The notes beneath the pieces are model-generated. The model did not search any database and was not told the DNA's origin. It saw only the letters and a list, made by a program, of their open reading frames with translations. A program made the position numbers and the translations under genes. Shown one piece after another: positions 45,790 to 47,500 of a stretch of DNA of 47,500 bases. How positions within the stretch are numbered: the first letter of the stretch is position 1; each line of letters opens with the position of its first letter. Source of the DNA: Glandiceps talaboti (Eukaryota > Hemichordata > Enteropneusta > Spengelidae); the NCBI RefSeq assembly GCF_964340395.1, contig NC_135571.1, positions 12,378,940-12,426,439 on the forward strand. The letters are read 5' to 3'.

Positions 45790-47500
45790 ATGACTTCTTT
45801 TGGTACATACAAGGAAGATGGAAGTTTAAATAATGACACGTTCATGTACAAAGGGTCAAAGTTCTCTTGGTTTAGTCCACGGGAAAGTATTGAAGCGATG
45901 CAAACGTTTGAAGTAAGGGAAGACGATGTATGGTTGATAACCTTCCAGAAATCAGGTTAGTGACAGTCTGAGGTGGTCAGTAAATAATGGAGTTCTTACC
46001 TAGTGGTGGTGGTGGTGTTAGGACACCTCTCAGTGGTTGGTAAGGAATTACACCCATCCAGTTACAGCCAACGATTACATTTTCTGACTTCCTGCGAAAA
46101 AGTGAAAGAAGGACTATGATGACACATTTATTGGTGAATAAAGGGAAAGTGAAAACTGTTCGTATGTGTTGTCCCAGTGTCATATTTCACGCATGCCCTC
46201 CCGCCGAATCCACATGCCCACTACCCAGGAATATAAACGTTTGTGTCTCTAGTTTCCTCTCTCCCTATATCGGAATACTCCCACTACCATCCTCATCTTC
46301 CAATCTGGATAACGGCATAAACTTTAAGAAATACCGACAAGTACTGCTGACACACCACGTGAACTTTTATATATCTATTACCAATATTGCCCTTCCCTTG
46401 CCTTCTCAGCTGAAATACACGTTTTGCCAGCTGAGAGACTGTGTTTTGCCCTTCCACCGACCGTTACAAAACACCCCATCTCACACTGAAAGACGGTGTA
46501 CGAACAGCTTCGTTCCGGCGTTGGCTGCACCTGCATTTTTATCACTGGCATATCAGGTGGGAATGCGGTTAGAGTCCGATTCATGATTACGAAATGTTGC
46601 CCCAAACTGTGACTCGTAAGTCCACGTTATTGATCAAGAAATAAGAAATACTTCATTTTCTTAGTCACTATTTTTAATAATGAATACATGTAGTTCTATG
46701 AGGTATTCGAAGTATCCATAAGTTTGACGTCATTTCTACCGTCATGAAGGTGTTATCAAGAAAATGGCTTACGTTCACAAATAAACATTACAATCTAATA
46801 CGGTTTGTGGAATTTGCAGTCGAAACACGCAGAAACGTTAAAGGTTACAGTCTATCACCTTATGGGCTTTGTTGGGTTACTTTTCTTTATAGGATATGGT
46901 CGACTAGTATTTTGTTGGTTCTTACATTTAAAGAGTGACAGTCTGTCTTAGATGTTTACTTCTGTTGGCATGGAAACACACTTTTATACGTTTATATGGC
47001 AGGTACTAAAATATGTCGAGTAATTTCAAAATAACTGATACAGATATCGTAAGAAATTCATCGATGAAATGGAAATGATATAGACGAACAATTGGCTTTT
47101 CACCAAAAATTCGACAGACACTATTATTTGGTACTTTTGAAGAATTTGCATTTGAGTCAGGTCACGTAGACAGGTCACAGGTCACGAGTCATAGACTGAC
47201 CTTATGACCTTTGATAGTCACTTTGTTTAAAGGTACACGATCGACTAGTCTTTGTTGGTTTCTCACAGTCCACAACTTTAGGGTCTTTGTTTCTTACTTG
47301 TTTTATCAGTTTGTTTTCGTAAAGTAAACTTAGACTAATACAGAGTAAAAAACGTCATATTTTTTACATATAAAACTAGGAACAACTTGGGCTACTGAGA
47401 TTCTTGTCAAGGTTCTATTGGCTGCTGGGAAGGATTATGGACTAAAAGATGATCCAAATGCTGAAAATGCACCCTACCCTGAATTCCACCACCCCCCAAA
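45790..47500 (+). CDS. Second cytosolic sulfotransferase copy, 3' end beyond the window
   Basis: Exon 1 (45790-45955) and the first 121 bases of exon 2 (47380-47500) are present; the rest is cut off by the window edge. It encodes the same PAPS loop (KSGTTW) and differs from the upstream copy at few residues (Leu13 for Phe, Val47 for Ile, Val67 for Ile) plus silent changes. Splice sites and phases are identical. Intron 1 (45956-47379) is homologous to that of the first copy but about 500 bases longer. A head-to-tail tandem duplicate, offset about 7.45 kb, is the simplest reading. Whether its exon 4 is intact cannot be seen. Confidence 0.9.

Overview
This is animal nuclear DNA. It is AT-rich, shows GT-AG introns and polyadenylation signals, and is saturated with microsatellites, minisatellites and small non-autonomous transposons. 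All four gene families (rhodopsin-type GPCR, LDLa-domain secreted protein, four-pass MS4A-like protein, cytosolic sulfotransferase) are metazoan, so I infer a marine invertebrate. An MS4A-like gene would suit a lancelet or hemichordate, but the phylum cannot be settled from the sequence. No bacterial, organellar or viral genes were seen.

Layout. 1-16,200 is gene-poor: long GA, TA, CATA, GACT/GAAT, TATG and ACATA/ACACA arrays, a 52-bp and a 36-bp minisatellite, dispersed repeats, and a 401-bp fold-back element (11800-12200) with a CAAA-type microsatellite in both arms. 16272-17291 is an intronless class-A GPCR. 17770-19300 is a 39-bp minisatellite decaying into degenerate copies, into which a 243-bp MITE has inserted. 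24884-26586 is a three-exon gene for a 97-residue secreted protein of two LDL-receptor class A modules. 31444-35072 is a six-coding-exon gene for a 241-residue four-pass membrane protein. Its upstream region holds a 72-bp perfect palindrome with hammerhead-ribozyme-like cores, and its first coding intron holds a 102-bp MITE with a target-site duplication. 36266-37700 is a dispersed repeat swollen by a 60-bp minisatellite. 38340-43155 is a complete six-exon cytosolic sulfotransferase with a one-base frameshift in exon 4. 45790-47500 is the start of a second, nearly identical copy cut by the window edge; between the two lies a stray extra copy of the 5' module.

All recognised genes are on the + strand but do not form a pathway; the only functional cluster is the sulfotransferase tandem pair. 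Most long open frames elsewhere are simple-repeat translations and are not genes. The observations best worth checking are the inverted hammerhead-like palindrome, the small MITE family with about 8-bp target duplications, the fold-back element that carries microsatellites in its arms, and the recent sulfotransferase duplication.
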